Below are positions 20,892-29,966 of a stretch of DNA of 64,000 nt, piece by piece. The position numbers and the translations under genes are program-made. The first letter of the stretch is position 1. Each line of letters opens with the position of its first letter. The stretch comes from Pyrinomonadaceae bacterium (GTDB lineage: Bacteria; Acidobacteriota; Blastocatellia; Pyrinomonadales; Pyrinomonadaceae), in NCBI GenBank assembly GCA_021463165.1, contig JAJTWY010000006.1, forward strand, positions 62,001-126,000, in the 5' to 3' direction. The notes beneath the pieces were generated by a model. That model was not told where the DNA came from. It worked only from the letters and a program-made list of their open reading frames with translations, and did no database searches.

Positions 20892-22259
20892 ATGGCCAGC
20901 GTTTTCCCCGACAATCGAAGAGATCAGTTCCTCGAAAAGCCGCTTCCGAGCAGTGACGAGGCTGAACGTGTTATCCTCGGAGCTATCCTTCTCGACAATT
21001 CGCTGATCGCCGATGCGATCGAGCGTCTCAAGGCCGAAGACTTCTACTCGCCCTTGAACCGCCGTGTGTTCGCGGCAATGTCCGCGCTATTCGAGAAGCA
21101 GCGGCCGATCGACCCGATCCTGATCGGTGAGGAGATGAAGAAGGAGGGTGCGCTCGATCCGATCGGCGGAATGGCAACTATCACGAACCTTACGTTTGGC
21201 CTGCCGCATTTCTCTGACATTGACGAATACATCAAGGTGGTCCGCGACAAGTCGCTGGTCCGTAATTTGATCCGGACCTGTAATTCGATCACCAGCGAGG
21301 CCCTCGCGGAGGAAGACGACGCTGACGTTGTGCTGGATAACGCGGAAAAGGCGATCTTCGCGCTCGCGGAGGCTCGAACAAATCAGGGATTTTCGCCCAT
21401 TGCCCCGATCGCCGACCGCGTGATCGCTCGCGTTAAGGAGCATGCCAAAGGTGAAGGTGACGGGATCACCGGACTTTCGACCGGATTTCGTGAGATCGAC
21501 CAGATGACCTCGGGGCTGCAGCGGACCGATCTCATCATTATTGCCGGGCGTCCGTCGATGGGAAAGACGGCGTTTTGCCTTACGCTCGCGCAAAATGCGG
21601 CTCTTTATTCCAACGCGGTCGTGGCTGTGTTCTCGCTTGAAATGTCGAAAGAACAGCTCGTCACGCGTATGCTCTCAAGCGAGGCGCATATCCATGCGCA
21701 CCGTTTTCGAAACGGCCACCTGTTCGGCAACGAGTGGGAACGCCTCGCGAGCGCGATCACAACGCTTTCAGATGCACGTCTGTTCATCGACGATACTCCG
21801 GGCATCTCAGTCCTCGAAATGCGGGCGAAATGCAGACGCTTGGCGGCGGAACAGAAGCAGCTTGATCTGGTCGTGATCGATTACCTTCAGCTTATGACGG
21901 GCTCGTCCGGTCGGCGAAACGAGAACCGCCAGCAGGAGGTCTCGCAGATATCCCGCGAGCTCAAGGCCCTCGCCAAGGAACTCGATGTTCCGGTGGTCGC
22001 GCTGTCGCAGCTTTCGCGTGCGCCGGAAACCCGGAAACCCCCTAAACCACTGATGTCCGACCTGCGTGAATCCGGGTCGATCGAACAGGACGCCGACATT
22101 GTGGGATTTATATATCGTGAGGATTATTACGAGGAAACCGAAGAGAACAAAGGCCTCGCTGAGTTGATCATATCCAAACAGCGCAACGGCCCGACGGGAA
22201 CCGTGCAGCTCGCGTTTCTGAAGAGCTTTATGCGGTTCGAGAACTATTACTCGGGGTAG
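20892..22259 (+). CDS. dnaB: Replicative DNA helicase DnaB
   Basis: Hexameric helicase that unwinds DNA at the replication fork. The 455-residue protein has the N-terminal helical domain (PLPSSDEAERVILGAILLDN), a linker, and the RecA-like C-terminal domain starting at ITGLSTGFREID with Walker A GRPSMGKTAF, Walker B LDLVVIDYLQLM and the Arg-finger region DLRESGSIEQDAD. No intein is present. Location after rplI is conserved, here with nhaA inserted between them. Confidence 0.96.
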   Translation: MASVFPDNRRDQFLEKPLPSSDEAERVILGAILLDNSLIADAIERLKAEDFYSPLNRRVFAAMSALFEKQRPIDPILIGEEMKKEGALDPIGGMATITNLTFGLPHFSDIDEYIKVVRDKSLVRNLIRTCNSITSEALAEEDDADVVLDNAEKAIFALAEARTNQGFSPIAPIADRVIARVKEHAKGEGDGITGLSTGFREIDQMTSGLQRTDLIIIAGRPSMGKTAFCLTLAQNAALYSNAVVAVFSLEMSKEQLVTRMLSSEAHIHAHRFRNGHLFGNEWERLASAITTLSDARLFIDDTPGISVLEMRAKCRRLAAEQKQLDLVVIDYLQLMTGSSGRRNENRQQEVSQISRELKALAKELDVPVVALSQLSRAPETRKPPKPLMSDLRESGSIEQDADIVGFIYREDYYEETEENKGLAELIISKQRNGPTGTVQLAFLKSFMRFENYYSG

Positions 22260-22345
22260 AGAACTACATTGATCATCAGGCCTTAGGGAAACAGATTCTT
22301 CTACAGCGAGCGAAGTTCTCGGCCATTTCGTATCTCGAACCATAT

Positions 22346-22864
22346 ATGAGTCAAGACCTTCGTTACCCAATCGGGAATTTTGAGATCGCAAAGTTTGGCG
22401 ATCGTGCGGAGAACCTGACAACGATCAACGAATTGCCCTCAAAACTCCGGGCTGCGGTCGATGGCCTAAGCGAAGAGCAGATCGACACACGTTATCGCCC
22501 GGGCGGATGGACGGTCAGGCAGACGGTGCATCATATTGCCGACAGCCATATGAATTCACAGATCCGCTTTAAGCTTGCGCTCACGGAGGATGAGCCGCCC
22601 ACGATCAAACCTTATTATGAGGACCGCTGGGCCGAGCTTGCCGATAGCCGGCTGCCCGTCGAGGTCTCGCTCACTCTCGTCGACGCGATCCATAACCGCT
22701 GGACGACGTTGCTGGGTTCGATGTCCGAAGCTGATTTTAAAAAGAGTTTCATCCACCCGGAAACTGGGCCGTGGACGCTCGAGGGAGCACTTGCCCTATA
22801 TGCCTGGCACTCAAGGCATCATACGTCTCACATTACGGGTCTTCGCGAACGGATGGGCTGGTAA
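22346..22864 (+). CDS. DinB-family protein, YfiT/BstA-like
   Basis: A 172-residue four-helix DinB-fold protein. Metal-binding histidines are in place: VHHIADSHMN and AWHSRHHTSHI. The start DLRYPIGNFE matches the YfiT/BstA branch, which includes bacillithiol S-transferases. Whether this bacterium makes bacillithiol cannot be told here, so the thiol cofactor is not assigned. It lies 86 bases after dnaB and 112 bases before an HGSNAT-like gene. Confidence 0.82.
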   Translation: MSQDLRYPIGNFEIAKFGDRAENLTTINELPSKLRAAVDGLSEEQIDTRYRPGGWTVRQTVHHIADSHMNSQIRFKLALTEDEPPTIKPYYEDRWAELADSRLPVEVSLTLVDAIHNRWTTLLGSMSEADFKKSFIHPETGPWTLEGALALYAWHSRHHTSHITGLRERMGW

Positions 22865-22976
22865 GTATATTTTTGCCTTCGATCTGCGCCAATGGGCAAG
22901 AATGGAATAGAATATGAGACGTTCCTTATATTCATGATTCGTCCCGATCGCGTTATTTTCGGGTAAGACCTTTTCA

Positions 22977-24392
22977 ATGGCTGACGGGGATCGACTGATA
23001 TCGCTTGACGTTTTCCGTGGAATGACCATCGCCGGTATGGTGCTGGTCAACAATCCCGGAACATGGTCGCACATTTACGACCCGCTCGAGCATGCTTCGT
23101 GGCACGGGCTGACGCCGACCGACTGGATATTTCCGTTCTTTCTCTTCATAGTCGGCGTGGCGATACCTATCGCCCTCGGCAAAGTCAGGACCGGCAGCGA
23201 GCCGGATGATTCGAAGACTTACGGCCGCGCTTATCGCAAGATCATCGTTCGAGCTCTCTTGATCTTCGCCCTCGGCATAACGATGTCGGCCGTACCCTTC
23301 TTTCAATTTGCCGCAACCGATGCTCCGGATTGGTTGAAGATGCTGATATGGATGGCGATGTCAGCCGGGCTTTTTCTCCTGCTGCTCCGCAACTTCAAGG
23401 CGGCGGCTGTTGCTATCGGTCTTGGAATAGTTGGCGTTATCGTGATGAATCTCGCCGGCTACAACGTTGTGCCTTACAATGTCGGCGGAATGAGGATCCC
23501 GGGTGTTTTGCAGCGGATCGCGGTTTGCTATCTCATAGTCTCGATCATCTTCCTGCATACCGACTGGCGACAGCAGCTCGGTATCGGCGCGGCCTTGCTT
23601 TTGATCTACTGGGCTTTGATGACGCTCATTCCGGTACCGGGCTGCGAGGTCACGACGGTTGATGATAAAGCCTGCAACCTTGCTGCATGGCTCGACCGTA
23701 CGATCCTGACCGAGAACCACATGTGGCGCTCGGCCAAGGTCTTCGACCCTGAAGGAATTCTCTCCACGATCCCCGCCTTGGTGACGACCATCGCCGGTGT
23801 ACTGACCGGCAGTTGGCTGAGGGCGGAACCGCCCGTATCAGCTGGGGCCACGGACACTGGGGCTGCTGCAACGCCGGAGACTCAGGCTGATCTGGACTCA
23901 AACTCGCGGTCTGTGCCGCTTGCTAACGAAAGTGGTTCCGCCTATATCAAGGTCACCGGCTTGTTTTTTGCCGGCACCATCCTGCTCGGAGTTGGCTACA
24001 TCTGGTCGTACTATTTTCCGCTGAACAAATCTCTTTGGACAAGCTCCTACGTCCTCGTTACCGCGGGGATCGCGTTGCTCGTGCTCGGTGCCTGTTACTG
24101 GCTCATCGATATAAGAGGCTACAAACGCTGGGCGTGGCCCTTTATGGTCTTCGGTGCGAACGCTCTGCCGCTTTTCGTTTTTTCGGGGATCATGGCCCGA
24201 ATGCTCAGCGCCTACCGCGTAGCCGGAACCGACGGAAAGCCGATTTCGATCCAGAAGTGGATATTCGACAACGTCTACCTGTCCATAGCTCAGCCCGTCG
24301 ATGCCTCCCTTATGTACGCCATCACCTTTATTTTGGTATGGCTGTTTCTGATGTGGTTGTTGTATCGGAAGAAGATCTATGTCAAAGTTTAG
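22977..24392 (+). CDS. HGSNAT-like membrane acyltransferase (DUF5009/DUF1624)
   Basis: A 471-residue protein with about 11 membrane segments. It opens with RLISLDVFRGMTIAGMVLVNNPG and HASWHGLTPTDWIFPFFLFIVG, the signature shared with heparan-alpha-glucosaminide N-acetyltransferase, including the His proposed to carry the acetyl group from cytoplasmic acetyl-CoA across the membrane. A Thr/Ala-rich loop with no membrane character lies around 285-320. Bacterial members probably acetylate cell-wall or exported sugars; the substrate here is unknown. Confidence 0.83.
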   Translation: MADGDRLISLDVFRGMTIAGMVLVNNPGTWSHIYDPLEHASWHGLTPTDWIFPFFLFIVGVAIPIALGKVRTGSEPDDSKTYGRAYRKIIVRALLIFALGITMSAVPFFQFAATDAPDWLKMLIWMAMSAGLFLLLLRNFKAAAVAIGLGIVGVIVMNLAGYNVVPYNVGGMRIPGVLQRIAVCYLIVSIIFLHTDWRQQLGIGAALLLIYWALMTLIPVPGCEVTTVDDKACNLAAWLDRTILTENHMWRSAKVFDPEGILSTIPALVTTIAGVLTGSWLRAEPPVSAGATDTGAAATPETQADLDSNSRSVPLANESGSAYIKVTGLFFAGTILLGVGYIWSYYFPLNKSLWTSSYVLVTAGIALLVLGACYWLIDIRGYKRWAWPFMVFGANALPLFVFSGIMARMLSAYRVAGTDGKPISIQKWIFDNVYLSIAQPVDASLMYAITFILVWLFLMWLLYRKKIYVKV

Positions 24393-24424
24393 CTTTTGCT
24401 ATATTTTGTGGAGTAAGTCGAATT

Positions 24425-24640
24425 ATGATCTTCCATGTGGTGCTAGAAAAAGATGAAGACGGGTGGGTTGTCGCGGAATGCCCTTCGTTGCCGGGTTGCG
24501 TGTCGCAAGGGAAGACCGACGAGGAAGCTCTCGAAAACATAAAAGAAGCGATAACTGCCTGGCTATGGGCCGAAGATCAAAAGGCACTTTCGATCCTGCC
24601 GCCGCCGCGTGCCAGTGAGGCGGTAGTGGTCACCGTCTAA
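24425..24640 (+). CDS. hicB: HicB-family antitoxin
   Basis: A 71-residue protein with the HicB partial RNase-H fold: FHVVLEKDEDGWVVAECPSLPGC, then a helix TDEEALENIKEAITAWL. It lacks a C-terminal DNA-binding domain, so it is the short form. The start at 24425 gives the standard N-terminus although the frame is open further upstream inside the previous gene. It is two bases upstream of hicA, an antitoxin-first order. Because the toxin gene is frameshifted, this antitoxin may now be an orphan. Confidence 0.85.
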   Translation: MIFHVVLEKDEDGWVVAECPSLPGCVSQGKTDEEALENIKEAITAWLWAEDQKALSILPPPRASEAVVVTV

Positions 24641-24642
24641 CC

Positions 24643-24866
24643 ATGGGCCGTTTCGGCAACATCTCCGGCCGGCAAGTTGTAAAGGCGTTTGAAAAAGCCG
24701 GTTGGTACAGAGTCGGCCAAGTTGGCAGCCACTTGGTGATGTCAAAATCCGGGCTTCGTGTAAATCTCTCCATCCCCAACACCGCGAAATAGCCGAGGGA
24801 ACACTCCGTGCCCTGATTCGCAACGCCGGCATGACGGTCGAAGATTTTTTGAAATTGATAAAGTAG
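24643..24866 (+). pseudogene. hicA: hicA toxin gene with a frameshift
   Basis: The in-frame product stops after 49 residues at 24790-24792. It begins as a normal HicA (NISGRQVVKAFEKAGWYRVG, then QVGSHLVMSKSGLRVNLSIP). From about 24775 the rest of the family sequence continues in another frame: HREIAEGTLRALIRNAGMTV followed by EDFLKLIK and TAG at 24864-24866. One missing base in the run ATCCCCAAC explains it. The truncated product keeps the GSH histidine but lacks the C-terminal helices, so the mRNA-cutting toxin is probably inactive, unless the shift is a sequencing error or is bypassed. Confidence 0.85.
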
Positions 24867-25038
24867 ATTTTCGACGTGTCCTGGCTCCCCGGCATGACGA
24901 CGGACTGGGATCGCGTTGAAACTATCGCGCATCGGTTCGGTGACGTCATTTATCGATTGACGATGGCAAGGCAAGCGGCCGAAAAGGACGCGAAAAGATG
25001 CCGTCACCAAAACGCACCTAATATTCCACTAGGCCAGA

Positions 25039-26205
25039 TCAGGCTTGCACTGCAGCCGCCACAACCTTCTCCGCGGCATCAGCCATTCCTTGGGCCGTCT
25101 GGATATTGATCCCGGATTCTCGTAGGACGCGGCGGCCCTCTTCGACGTTCGTGCCTTCGAGACGGGCGACGATCGGGATAGAGACGCCGAGATTTTTGGC
25201 AGCAGCGACGACGCCGTTGGCGACCATGTCGCAGCGGACGATGCCGCCGAAGATGTTAATTAAAACAGCTTTGACGTTTGTGTCGGCGAGCAGAATTTTG
25301 AAAGCCTGTTCGACGCGCTCCTGAGACGCACCGCCACCGACATCGAGGAAGTTCGCAGGTTCGCCGCCCGCTAGCTTGATGATGTCCATCGTCGCCATCG
25401 CAAGGCCCGCTCCGTTGACCATGCAGCCGATGTTGCCGTCGAGCTTGATGTAGTTAAGATCGAACTTCGAAGCTTCGATCTCGAGCGGCTCTTCTTCGTT
25501 GAGATCGCGAAGCTCGGCGTAGTCCTTGTGCCGAAACATCGCGTTGTCGTCAAAGTTCAGCTTTGCGTCGAGAGCGATAAGGCGATTGTCTTTGGTCAGC
25601 AGGAACGGATTTATCTCGACGAGCGACGCGTCGGATTTTTCGTATGCGTCGTAGAGCTTGAGCATGAACGACGCGGCTTGATTGACAAGTTCGTTTGGAA
25701 TGCCGAGACCGAACGCGAGCTTGCGTGCCTGAAATCCACGCAGTCCCACTGCAGGGTCGATAGTCTCTTTCAGAATTAGTTCCGGCGTTTCTTCGGCGAC
25801 CTTCTCGATGTCCATTCCACCGGCGCTCGACGCCATAAACACGTTGCGACCGCTTACGCGATCAAGCGTGATGCCGAGATAAAACTCGCGGTCGATCGGC
25901 AGGCCTTCTTCGATAAGCAAGGTTTTGACCTCGCGGCCCTCGGGGCCGGTCTGATGCGTGACGAGCATCATGCCGAGCATTTTTTCGGCGATCTCGCGCG
26001 CTTCGGCGGGCGACTTGGCGAGCTTTACGCCGCCGCCTTTGCCGCGACCGCCGGCGTGGATCTGAGCTTTGACGACAACGACGTCAGTGCCAAGTTCTAT
26101 CGCGGCGGCTTCCGCCTCTTCGGGGGTTCGCGCAACAACGCCGCGTGGAACCAGGACGCCATATTCCTTAAGGATCGCTTTTCCTTGATACTCGTGGATC
26201 TTCAT
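25039..26205 (-). CDS. sucC: Succinyl-CoA synthetase beta subunit
   Basis: Part of the citric-acid cycle: converts succinyl-CoA to succinate with formation of ATP or GTP. The 388-residue protein starts with [16 protein letters not shown] and has the ATP-grasp domain ([20 protein letters not shown]) and the C-terminal CoA-ligase domain ([19 protein letters not shown]). sucD is not found downstream, so the subunits are encoded apart. It converges with the hicBA pair. Confidence 0.96.
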   Translation of the reverse strand: MKIHEYQGKAILKEYGVLVPRGVVARTPEEAEAAAIELGTDVVVVKAQIHAGGRGKGGGVKLAKSPAEAREIAEKMLGMMLVTHQTGPEGREVKTLLIEEGLPIDREFYLGITLDRVSGRNVFMASSAGGMDIEKVAEETPELILKETIDPAVGLRGFQARKLAFGLGIPNELVNQAASFMLKLYDAYEKSDASLVEINPFLLTKDNRLIALDAKLNFDDNAMFRHKDYAELRDLNEEEPLEIEASKFDLNYIKLDGNIGCMVNGAGLAMATMDIIKLAGGEPANFLDVGGGASQERVEQAFKILLADTNVKAVLINIFGGIVRCDMVANGVVAAAKNLGVSIPIVARLEGTNVEEGRRVLRESGINIQTAQGMADAAEKVVAAAVQA

Positions 26206-26220
26206 AGTGTTAGAAGAGAA

Positions 26221-26249
26221 AGTTTAGCTTTGGGACACGGGAAAAGCAA
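26221..26249 (-). promoter_or_regulatory. Candidate sucC promoter
   Basis: On the minus strand TTGCTT (26244-26249) and TAAACT (26221-26226) are 17 bases apart, placing the transcript start very close to the sucC ATG at 26205. An 8-bp hairpin GGGAGGTG/CACCTCCC (26262-26284) lies just upstream without a T-run. Confidence 0.4.
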
Positions 26250-26336
26250 CGAGACCCAGCCGGGAGGTGCTCAAACCACCTCCCCACGCATTTAGGCGCC
26301 CTTGCGTCGCGTTTTGACACCGCAAGTTTTGAATCG

Positions 26337-27098
26337 TTATTCGGCCCGGGTTCGAATGTTGATCGAGATCAGCTTCCAGGTGCCGTCGTCCATAACGTAT
26401 TTCAGTTCGAAGTTTGCCCGCTGCGGAGTGGTCGGATAATAACCCTTGACAACCAAGGCGTCGAGCCCCTTCACATCTTCTATCGAGGGCGATGGCGTGA
26501 ACGTGGCTTCGAGTGGCGATACGGCACGTTTGAAATTGTAGTCCGCCTTGTTATCAACGAATACCTTGAACGCATCGAGCAATTCGCCCGGATCGGTCGA
26601 CTCGCGCCATACCTTCGCAGTCTTCTTGTGAAAATCACTGAAATCCTCAGCCTGGACCGCGTCGCCAAAGTCCATAAAGGTTGTTTTTACGAGAGTTTGA
26701 AGCTTCTCCTCGCTGGGGACCTCGGGCTTTTTGTCAGTCGTCTTGGTGTCTGTCGTCGTGTCCGAATTGCCGCCCTTTCGGTAAACCACCCCACTCAGCG
26801 TCATCTGACCGCCGGAGGGAGCTTTGTCGATGGTAAAGCTGGGGCCAAGTCCTGCCAGCGAGATCTTGAGAGTCTTAGCTCCTTCATCGATCACCGCACT
26901 TCCACCGGTCACCTTGGTTCCGCCAGATCGATAGTCGGCACCGCCATCGGCCCGGATCGTGATCGTCGATCCGTCATCGCCGGTCCAGTGACCGACGTAA
27001 GCCGGCGGAGCCGGTTTGCTCGAACCACAGGCAAGGCCGATGAGTAGCAGGGCGATCAGGGCTATCGCGAAGGAAACGAAGTTGGTATGTGTACGCAT
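26337..27098 (-). CDS. Lipoprotein of unknown function (paralogue of next gene)
   Basis: A 253-residue predicted lipoprotein. The signal sequence MRTHTNFVSFAIALIALLLI ends in the lipobox GLAC. An N-terminal beta-rich part (about 30-105; WTGDDGSTITIRADGGADY) resembles small domains that describe a fill-in response to a measured value, but is not identified. A Thr/Lys/Asp linker follows, then a C-terminal alpha/beta domain (about 130-253) ending in DDGTWKLISINI. This last domain is clearly related to the C-terminus of the adjacent gene (FSDF/FSDL, PSI, KGL, WKL at matching places), so the two arose by duplication. ATG 27098 is chosen for the signal peptide. Confidence 0.75.
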   Translation of the reverse strand: MRTHTNFVSFAIALIALLLIGLACGSSKPAPPAYVGHWTGDDGSTITIRADGGADYRSGGTKVTGGSAVIDEGAKTLKISLAGLGPSFTIDKAPSGGQMTLSGVVYRKGGNSDTTTDTKTTDKKPEVPSEEKLQTLVKTTFMDFGDAVQAEDFSDFHKKTAKVWRESTDPGELLDAFKVFVDNKADYNFKRAVSPLEATFTPSPSIEDVKGLDALVVKGYYPTTPQRANFELKYVMDDGTWKLISINIRTRAE

Positions 27099-27234
27099 AT
27101 TCAGGCTCCTCGATATGGACGATCCAAGATACGAACTAATAATCGCAAAACGAATGTGGAGAGGGTAATCCGAAATTTTGGAAAAGTAAAGGCCGGGCAA
27201 ACGCCGGCCTCGCAAAGAGCATTGGTGCAGCAAG

Positions 27235-27737
27235 TTACGGAATATTGATGACCAGCTTCAACAGCTTCCATTCACCGCCTCGGTTTACGTACTCGAAATC
27301 GTAGAGAACCTTCGACGGCTTTGTTTTGAACTCGCCTTCGGCCATTAGGATCTTCAGACCTTTCTCCGTACGGATCGAGGGCGGCTGCTTAAAATCGGCA
27401 CTCAAACCATCGACTTTTTCCAAGAGCGGAACGACCAATCGCTTCTTGTCCGTATAGGACTTAAACGCACTGGCCATCTGATCGACCGTGTAGGTGGACT
27501 GGAAATCGGTCGAGGCGTTTGATCGAAGGTCCGAGAAGTCGCCCGTGCTGACAGCTTCTGAGAACTGGTCGATCGTGTCTTTCACAAGGCCTTCGACAAC
27601 CGAGGTCGGCGGCGTGCCGTCGTTCGGCGTGTCAGTTTTGGTGTTCGAGCTACTGTTGACCCCACTACCGCCATAGCAATAAAGCCGCTGAAGAGACTGT
27701 TTTTTCCAAAGAACACTGCGTATATCGCGGATCGCAT
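27235..27737 (-). pseudogene. Second lipoprotein paralogue, probable frameshift near 5' end
   Basis: The C-terminal domain (ending GGEWKLLKLVINIP) is intact and related to the upstream-coordinate neighbour. The frame that encodes it has no sensible start: going upstream it enters pepA. The natural start is the ATG at 27737, which has a good CGGAGTG ribosome binding site and encodes a signal-like sequence (MRSAIYAVFFGKNSLFSGFI), but in another frame that stops near 27600. The two frames meet around 27680-27700, where the body frame reads LYCYGGSGVNSSS, like a lipoprotein after its Cys. A small indel, or a sequencing error at the six-A run, would explain this. Confidence 0.6.
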
Positions 27738-27757
27738 AATTTTCACTCCGTATGTTG

Positions 27758-29257
27758 TTACTGAGACGATTCAACCAGCTTAAGAAGCGTCCGAACCGCG
27801 ACGCCTGACGGGCCTTTCGAGATGTGGGATTTTCCACTGTCGAGCCAAGCTGTACCGGCAATGTCGAGGTGGGCCCACTTGGCCTTATCTACAAATTCCT
27901 GAATAAATACCGCGCCCATGATCGTTCCGGCCTTGCCCCGAGGGCCGATGTTCTTGATGTCGGCGATATCTGAACGTATATCCTTGCTGTACTCGGGGCT
28001 AAGCGGCAGCTGCCAATATCCTTCGCCGACGGCTCTGCCGCAGCCGACGATCTCATCGACGAAAGCCTGATCGTTGCCCATGATGCCGGTGTTGTGGACA
28101 CCGAGAGCAATGATGACCGCACCCGTGAGCGTTGCCATATCGACGATCCGCGTCGCCCCCTGTTTTTCAGCATAAGCGACCGCGTCAGCGAGGATGAGTC
28201 GCCCTTCGGCGTCAGTATTAAGTATCTCGATGGTCTTGCCGTTCATCGCCGTAACGACATCGCTCGGACGCGAGGCATTGCCGTCAGGCATATTCTCGAC
28301 GGCGGCGACGACGCCGATCACCGGCACCGTGGGCTTGAGTAGGGCTATCGCCCTCATCGTGCCGATCACGGTCGCACCGCCGGACATGTCGTACTTCATC
28401 GCGTCCATACCCTCGGAGGGTTTGATAGAAATGCCGCCGGTATCGAAAGTGATCCCTTTACCGACAAGAGCCAGCAGCTCGCCTTTTTTTGCGGTCGATC
28501 TGGTTGGCGTATAGCGGAGAACGATCAGTTTCGCAGGCTGCGACGACCCGCGCGAGACGCTCATCAGCGAGCCCATGCCCATTTTGGTCATTCGGGCCTC
28601 GTCAAGCACCTCACATTTGAGGCCGACCTCCTTTGCCATGGCCTGAGCACGCTTCGCCATCTCGGTCGGTGTGAGGATATTCGGCGGCTCGTTGGCCAGG
28701 TCGCGTGTAAAATTGATCGATTCTCCGACCGCCTGACCCCGAGCGATGCCATTCTTGAGGTCGGCAGGTTTTGCACCGTCTATGCAGATGACGAGCGATG
28801 TGACTTGCTTGTTGTTCTTATCCTTTGTCTTGTATTTATCGAGTTCAAACTGGCTGGTAATGAAACCCTGAACCGCGTTCTGGACCACCTCCACTACCTC
28901 GGCGTCATATCGTGGTAGCAGGGCAAAACTTTTTATGTTCCGTTTTCGCAGAAAGCGCGTCGCCGTGCCCGAGAGCTTGCAAACCGAATGCGGCTTGTAT
29001 TCGTCAAGGGGGCCGACACCGACGAGCAGTAGGCGACTCGCCTTTACGCTTCCTTTTGGGGTGAAACGGACCAAGGCAGTGTCGCCCGATTCCCCGGTGA
29101 ACTCCTCAGCCTTGATCAAGGCGGCGACGAGGCCGCCAGTCAGTTTGTCGATATCTTTCAGATATCCGGTTGTAGGCTTTTCGCCCTTGAAAACAGCGAC
29201 CGCCAATGCTTCCGCATTTGCCTCAGTAAAATTTCCGGTAATACCCGTGAACTTCAT
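27758..29257 (-). CDS. pepA: Leucyl aminopeptidase (family M17)
   Basis: Removes N-terminal residues from peptides with two metal ions. The 499-residue protein contains the N-terminal macro-like domain and the catalytic domain with VGKGITFDTGGISIKPS, NTDAEGRLILADA and the metal ligands therein. ATG 29257 is preceded by GAGG; the in-frame TTG at 29260 is ignored. It lies 56 bases after smpB on the same strand and 20 bases before the frameshifted lipoprotein gene, suggesting one transcript. Confidence 0.95.
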   Translation of the reverse strand: MKFTGITGNFTEANAEALAVAVFKGEKPTTGYLKDIDKLTGGLVAALIKAEEFTGESGDTALVRFTPKGSVKASRLLLVGVGPLDEYKPHSVCKLSGTATRFLRKRNIKSFALLPRYDAEVVEVVQNAVQGFITSQFELDKYKTKDKNNKQVTSLVICIDGAKPADLKNGIARGQAVGESINFTRDLANEPPNILTPTEMAKRAQAMAKEVGLKCEVLDEARMTKMGMGSLMSVSRGSSQPAKLIVLRYTPTRSTAKKGELLALVGKGITFDTGGISIKPSEGMDAMKYDMSGGATVIGTMRAIALLKPTVPVIGVVAAVENMPDGNASRPSDVVTAMNGKTIEILNTDAEGRLILADAVAYAEKQGATRIVDMATLTGAVIIALGVHNTGIMGNDQAFVDEIVGCGRAVGEGYWQLPLSPEYSKDIRSDIADIKNIGPRGKAGTIMGAVFIQEFVDKAKWAHLDIAGTAWLDSGKSHISKGPSGVAVRTLLKLVESSQ

Positions 29258-29313
29258 CAATACCTCAGAAAAAAATAGGTGGAATATTTAAAAAACGCTG
29301 TACTATCTATAAC

Positions 29314-29772
29314 TTATCTCGACACTCGTTTCAACTCTTGCCGAGTTTCTTTCTCGATCGTTCGCTGCATCTCGGTCTCGCGTTTGTCGTAAAGCTTTTT
29401 GCCCTTTGCGACGCCGATCTCGAACTTTATCCGGCCGTTCTTCCAATAGATGCGGGTGACGACGAGCGTCATTCCCTTTTGCGTTGTTTCTTTTTCGAGT
29501 TTCGCGATCTCACGGCGATTCAGGAGCAGCTTTCTTTCGCGAAGTACATCGTGATTATTGATATTTCCGTGCGAATAATGTGAGATATGAGCTCCGATCA
29601 GCCAAACCTCGCCATCCTTGATCTGCACAAAGGATTCTTTGAGTTGGATACGGCCGAGCATGATCGACTTTACCTCCGTTCCAACGAGGACCGCCCCCGC
29701 CTCCACTTTGTCGAGGATCGTGTATTCGTGAAACGCCTGGCGGTTGGTCAGGATCTCCTTCTCGGCTGACAT
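29314..29772 (-). CDS. smpB: SsrA-binding protein SmpB
   Basis: Binds tmRNA and delivers it to stalled ribosomes. At 152 residues it has the OB-fold core NRQAFHEYTILDKVEAGAVL with GTEVKSIM, the RNA-binding loops HNINNHDVLRERKLLLNRRE-like region, and the basic tail KKLYDKRETEMQRTIEKE. ATG 29772 is chosen over an upstream codon at 29814 since it starts just before the conserved core. No ssrA gene was found in the window. Confidence 0.95.
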   Translation of the reverse strand: MSAEKEILTNRQAFHEYTILDKVEAGAVLVGTEVKSIMLGRIQLKESFVQIKDGEVWLIGAHISHYSHGNINNHDVLRERKLLLNRREIAKLEKETTQKGMTLVVTRIYWKNGRIKFEIGVAKGKKLYDKRETEMQRTIEKETRQELKRVSR

Positions 29773-29844
29773 ATCGATATTTTTGCATACGACGCACCAG
29801 GTCTCATAGGTCAACGGGTGCGTATCTGCAGTTCGGTCGCCCGT

Positions 29845-29874
29845 TTGACAATGCAGGGCCGCGATTCGTAAATT
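29845..29874 (+). promoter_or_regulatory. Promoter of tRNA-Gln(CTG)
   Basis: A perfect TTGACA (29845-29850) and TAAATT (29869-29874) are spaced by 18 bases. Transcription would start near 29881, five bases before the tRNA. Confidence 0.78.
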
Positions 29875-29885
29875 ATTAAGTACGC

Positions 29886-29959
29886 TGGGAGATCGTCTAA
29901 TGGTAGGACTGCAGTCTCTGGATCTGCCTATCGGGGTTCGAATCCCTGTCTCCCAGCCA
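29886..29959 (+). tRNA. tRNA-Gln (anticodon CTG)
   Basis: Cloverleaf: acceptor TGGGAGA/TCTCCCA, D-arm GTC-TAATGGTAG-GAC, anticodon arm GCAGT-CTCTGGA-TCTGC with anticodon CTG, T-arm CGGGG-TTCGAAT-CCCTG, discriminator G and encoded CCA. The T1 start fits glutamine. The pair closing the anticodon loop (31-39) is T-T, a mismatch. It complements the TTG isoacceptor at 15590. Confidence 0.92.
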
Positions 29960-29966
29960 AAAATTC

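Noticed and set aside
24876..25109. 77-codon frame after hicA
   Set aside because: It runs into the end of sucC, has a Pro-rich end that mirrors it, and shows no start signal; the gap 24867-25038 holds nothing convincing.
26262..26284. GGGAGGTG/CACCTCCC hairpin before sucC as a terminator
   Set aside because: No T-run follows on either strand; kept only as a remark in the sucC promoter entry.
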